Part shown: in pieces, positions 61,156-64,000 of the stretch
Position numbering within the stretch: the first letter of the stretch is position 1
Layout of the letters: every line of letters begins with the position of its first letter
Source: Microvirga sp. ACRRW
GTDB taxonomy: Bacteria; Pseudomonadota; Alphaproteobacteria; Rhizobiales; Beijerinckiaceae
DNA length: 64,000 nucleotides
Direction: 5' to 3'
NCBI RefSeq assembly: GCF_022346925.1
Contig: NZ_JAKRNJ010000003.1
Span: forward strand, 248,001-312,000
Position numbers and translations under genes: made by a program
Notes under the pieces: model-generated
What the model saw: the letters and a program-made list of their open reading frames with translations, nothing else
Database searches by the model: none
Told to the model about the DNA's origin: nothing

Positions 61156-61893
61156 CTATGACAAGGAAAAAATCGCCAGGAAGAGCGCGAGCCCTGCATA
61201 GACCGCGCTTATGACCATGCTCGCCAGGATTGCATGCTCCAGTGCCTTGGACACATAGAGCCAACCAAGGAAGAGGCTCACGGCGACGCCGATCCCTTCA
61301 TAAAACAGGATCGGCCATGAGACAGGGCTGCCCAGGATCAACGATACGAGGGCCATCAACAATGGAGGGATCAGAAGGGCAGCCCAGGTCAGTGAGGCGG
61401 GACCGCGGCTCTCCGCCGTGGAGCCGCCCAGCCACAAGATCAATGTCACCAGTCCGAACCGCAAGATCAGCTCGCACGTGATCGCATAAAATGTGAGGCC
61501 GAGCACGGAATCGGACCAGAAGGTTCGGGATGGATCCAGGCGATCTGCGTATTTCGCGATCTCCCCATATGCTTCGGGAAAGAGCCACCATGTCAGCAGG
61601 GAAAGCTCAATCAGGCACACGCCGACGATGCAGGCGAGATCGATTGTGCGCAGCCAATGCTGCGGTTCGGACGTTTGCGGTTCATTCCGCACGCGGCGCA
61701 GGATCAGGGAAACGGCGCCCACACGCTCCGCAAGCGCGACACCGATGGCGACCGCTGCGGCAAGGGTTATGAGAAGAACAAGTCCTGTGCCTATCCCCGA
61801 CGATGCGTGCTGCGGATTGGTTGGAAACAGAAAGACAGGAATCGCTCCCAGAAGGCCTAGGCCGAGGAGAGTGAGAAAAGGCCTGCTAAACAC
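61156..61893 (-). CDS. Polytopic membrane protein, paralogue B
   Basis: A 245-residue protein with seven or eight helices. Near residue 140 there is CELILRFGLVTLIL, resembling the ExxxR of CAAX-protease (CPBP)-type proteins, and near the C-terminus the segment GWLYVSKALEHAILASMV has the LEH of the third CPBP motif. No other conserved catalytic residue is certain, so the CPBP link is tentative. Its start overlaps the end of the upstream paralogue by eight bases. Confidence 0.7.
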   Translation of the reverse strand: MFSRPFLTLLGLGLLGAIPVFLFPTNPQHASSGIGTGLVLLITLAAAVAIGVALAERVGAVSLILRRVRNEPQTSEPQHWLRTIDLACIVGVCLIELSLLTWWLFPEAYGEIAKYADRLDPSRTFWSDSVLGLTFYAITCELILRFGLVTLILWLGGSTAESRGPASLTWAALLIPPLLMALVSLILGSPVSWPILFYEGIGVAVSLFLGWLYVSKALEHAILASMVISAVYAGLALFLAIFSLS

Positions 61894-62623
61894 CGAGATA
61901 AACCCAGAGCGGCTGCAAGGTCAGGATCAAAGCCGGGAACCATGCGAGGGCTAGAAGGCCATGCTCCAGGGTGCGCGTCACATAGAGCCACGCACATGTG
62001 ACCGTTGCGATGCACCAGGCCAAACTTTCAGCCATCACGGCAAGATCGAGCGGATAATCGAGATAGAGGGACACAAGAGCGACCAATCCCAGGCCGAGGC
62101 CTTCCAGGACGGCAATCGCCACCGCCAAAGCGAAAGTTCTCCGTGCCGTTCCGAAGATCTTGAGGCAGATCCAGGCAAGGATGCTCAGCAACCCGACCCA
62201 GCAGAAAATCGCGGCGATGAAGAACTCTGCAACCAGTTCGACGCCATCCGTCATGGTCAAGTCGCGCCATTGATACTCCGCTGTAAATGAGACAGGCGAC
62301 AGGAACCGAATGGTTGCCGAGACGAGGACTGCCAAGAGGCAGGCCGAAAAGCCGATGAAAGCGGTGCTTGCCCATTTTCCTGCGATGTGCGGGACGTTGC
62401 CACGCACGCTATCGAGAACATGACTGCGAAGGCCGGCTTTCGGCGCTGCAATCACTCCTGCTGCAATCACGAGAAAAGAGGGGGCGAGGAGAGCCGCAAG
62501 GACGGCGGCTACAATTGAAGCCTCGATCTCGCCGCTCCCGAACGTTTCATCCAGAACGACAAGGCATATCAGCGATGCCGCGAATGCGGCGCAGGCGATC
62601 AGGATGGCAAGAGCAGTACGCAA
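61886..62623 (-). CDS. Polytopic membrane protein, paralogue A
   Basis: A 245-residue protein of the same length and helix pattern as the next gene, sharing the C-terminal AWLYVTRTLEHGLLAL with it (compare GWLYVSKALEHAILAS). The ExxxR-like motif is weaker here (VELVAEFFI), so it may be a non-enzymatic paralogue. The two are translationally coupled. Function unknown. Confidence 0.7.
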   Translation of the reverse strand: MRTALAILIACAAFAASLICLVVLDETFGSGEIEASIVAAVLAALLAPSFLVIAAGVIAAPKAGLRSHVLDSVRGNVPHIAGKWASTAFIGFSACLLAVLVSATIRFLSPVSFTAEYQWRDLTMTDGVELVAEFFIAAIFCWVGLLSILAWICLKIFGTARRTFALAVAIAVLEGLGLGLVALVSLYLDYPLDLAVMAESLAWCIATVTCAWLYVTRTLEHGLLALAWFPALILTLQPLWVYLGV

Positions 62624-62703
62624 GGAAACGGCCTCGTTGAGACGGGCAGCATCCTTATTGGGTTCAAGCGGCCAGCAAACTCCATGAACGGAGAGGTTGC
62701 TGT

Positions 62704-63858
62704 TCAGGAGACCGGCTCGATCACACCGGGCGACACCTGCAGCACATCCGCCCGGCCTTCGAGTTCGGCAAAGAGGCTCGGATCGGCGCCCGTCATCCAG
62801 ACTTGTCCGCCGAGCGATTCCAGTGCCGCGAACAGGCCTGCGCGGCGGCGCGGGTCGAGATGGGCGGCGACCTCGTCGAGGAGCACGAAAGGCGCGATGC
62901 CGCTCATGCTGGCAACGAGCTGCGCATGAGCGAGAACGAGGCCGATGAGAAGCGCCTTCTGCTCGCCCGTGGAGGCGGTGTTGGCGGGAATATCCTTCGG
63001 CCCGTGGCGCACGAGAAGGTCGGAAGCTTGTGGTCCGACGAGCGTGCGTCCCGCCGCGCGGTCGCGGGCGCGGTGATCGCGCAAGATCGCGCGGTAGCGG
63101 TCCTCCGCATCGACGGCGGGAAGGGTGGCGACGAGCGTATCGAGTTCGCCTTCCAGGCCCATCGTGGCGAAGGGGAAGGGTGAGTCTTCCGCACGCGTTT
63201 CGAGGATGAGAGCCGCGAGGCGTTCAACCGTTTCACGGCGCGCGGCGGCGACCGCGATGGCAAGCTCCGCCACCTCGCGCTCAAGCGCGTCGAGCCAGAG
63301 GCGGTCGTCGGGATTTTCCTCCAGCACGCGGTTGCGCGAACGCAGCGCGCGCTCCAGCGCATTCACCCGCGTGCCGTGCTCCGCATCGACCGCGAGAACG
63401 AGACGGTCGAGAAAGCGGCGGCGGTCACCGGCAGGGCCGCGGAACAGGGCATCGAGATCGGGGGTCAGCCACACGACGCGCAGGAATTCCGCGAAGGCCG
63501 TCGGCGAGGATGCGGTTGCGCCGTCGATGCGGCAGACGCGCGAGGCCCTGCCGTTCTCCGTCACCGGCTCAAGGCCGGTGCCGAGGCGATGCTCGCCGAA
63601 GGGCGCATCGAGGGTGAGCGAGATGGCGAAGGAGCCGGGGCCACTCTGGCGCGCCATGTCGCCGAGCTCCGCACGGCGCAGGCCCCGTCCCGGCATGAAG
63701 AGGGAGATTGCCTCCAGCACATTGGTCTTGCCAGCGCCGTTCTCGCCCACGAGCGCCACGAGCGGGCGTGACACGGGGAGATCCAGGCTCGCATAGGTGC
63801 GAAAGTCCTGAAGGATTAGACGGGCGATTCGGGAAGCGGCGACGGGGGCGGAGGACAT
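62704..63858 (-). CDS. recF: DNA replication and repair protein RecF
   Basis: A 384-residue ABC/SMC-type ATPase. Walker A GENGAGKTNVLEAI at about 37-50, signature-like region STGEQKALLIGLVLAHA near 307-323, and Walker B FVLLDEVAAHLD near 334-345. RecF with RecO and RecR loads RecA at gaps. Upstream (above 63858) dnaN would be expected but the window ends after a repeat. No recF-gyrB overlap; two membrane proteins, LysE and DUF378 lie between. Confidence 0.95.
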   Translation of the reverse strand: MSSAPVAASRIARLILQDFRTYASLDLPVSRPLVALVGENGAGKTNVLEAISLFMPGRGLRRAELGDMARQSGPGSFAISLTLDAPFGEHRLGTGLEPVTENGRASRVCRIDGATASSPTAFAEFLRVVWLTPDLDALFRGPAGDRRRFLDRLVLAVDAEHGTRVNALERALRSRNRVLEENPDDRLWLDALEREVAELAIAVAAARRETVERLAALILETRAEDSPFPFATMGLEGELDTLVATLPAVDAEDRYRAILRDHRARDRAAGRTLVGPQASDLLVRHGPKDIPANTASTGEQKALLIGLVLAHAQLVASMSGIAPFVLLDEVAAHLDPRRRAGLFAALESLGGQVWMTGADPSLFAELEGRADVLQVSPGVIEPVS

Positions 63859-63922
63859 GCGCTCCCTTCATTCAGGAGCGGACGCGAAAGATCAAGCGTT
63901 GGCAGTGTCGCCAGGCTTATTC

Positions 63923-63956
63923 CGTCATCCCGGACGGCGTAGCCGATCCGGGATCG
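63923..63956. repeat. Dispersed 34-base intergenic repeat, copy 2
   Basis: Matches the copy at 30916-30949 with two differences (GCGT instead of GCGC and GAT instead of GAG). Followed by GCGATCCCGGGTTCT at the very end of the window, as in the other locus. Lies upstream of recF. Confidence 0.75.
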
Positions 63957-64000
63957 TCCTCAGAATAAGGCACCATTCTCGTCTTGCGATCCCGGGTTCT

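Overview
The window is about 64 kb of high-GC chromosomal DNA from an alphaproteobacterium. It is most likely one of the Hyphomicrobiales (Rhizobiales), perhaps Microvirga or Methylobacteriaceae-like. The basis is the recF and gyrB pair on the same strand, the PruR-DcpA type pterin/c-di-GMP pair, the alphaproteobacterial SOS-box form GAAC-N7-GAAC, and general codon use. The genus is inference.

Layout. (1) 1-7.3 kb: a copper-handling block, mostly on the minus strand: HMA metallochaperone, His/Cys-rich exported protein, small lipoprotein, TolC-like lipoprotein, multicopper oxidase, cupredoxin, CusF-like protein, DUF305-CusF fusion and a PCu(A)C-like protein. (2) 7.5-14.5 kb: defence-type cargo: an AIPR protein with an Mrr-like nuclease N-terminus, a CoiA-like nuclease, a Fic protein with an AbiEi-like N-terminus, and an AlbA_2/Schlafen-like protein. 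Four copies of a 21-bp iteron lie between the last two. (3) 14.6-20.9 kb: a minus-strand operon of three tyrosine recombinases plus a small coiled-coil protein, like Tn554 or recombinase-in-trio elements. Its outer edge cuts a radical-SAM DNA modification/repair gene after about 69 codons. The rest of that gene is not in the window, so regions 1-3 look like one island whose left end lies outside it. The severed gene still has its promoter and a perfect SOS box.

(4) 21.5-34.8 kb: chromosomal genes: a TRAP transporter (dctQMP), PRC-barrel protein, OsmC, DUF1345, GNAT, DUF2239, recX, PAP2 phosphatase, YcaQ-like glycosylase, an approximately 1-kb gene-free stretch with an SOS promoter and palindromic repeats, an EmrB-type MFS pump and a HerA-like ATPase. 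(5) 34.8-45.9 kb: an AT-rich orphan ORF, an AbgB-like amidohydrolase, a VOC dioxygenase-like protein, a TylF-like methyltransferase, then pruR-dcpA followed by a PTPS/QueD-like gene lacking the catalytic cysteine loop, MipA, TauE/SafE, BON and HNH proteins.

(6) 46-49 kb: an HxlR regulator divergent from a VOC/YciI/DUF1428/DoxX/VOC operon. (7) 49-55.4 kb: a GntR regulator and a trans-4-hydroxyproline catabolic cluster (epimerase, FAD dehydrogenase, DHDPS-family deaminase, Ldh-family reductase, M24 peptidase). (8) 55.4-64 kb: a split Aer-like pair (PAS protein plus chemoreceptor), gyrB, DUF378, LysE exporter, two paralogous membrane proteins and recF. No tRNA, rRNA or CRISPR array was seen.
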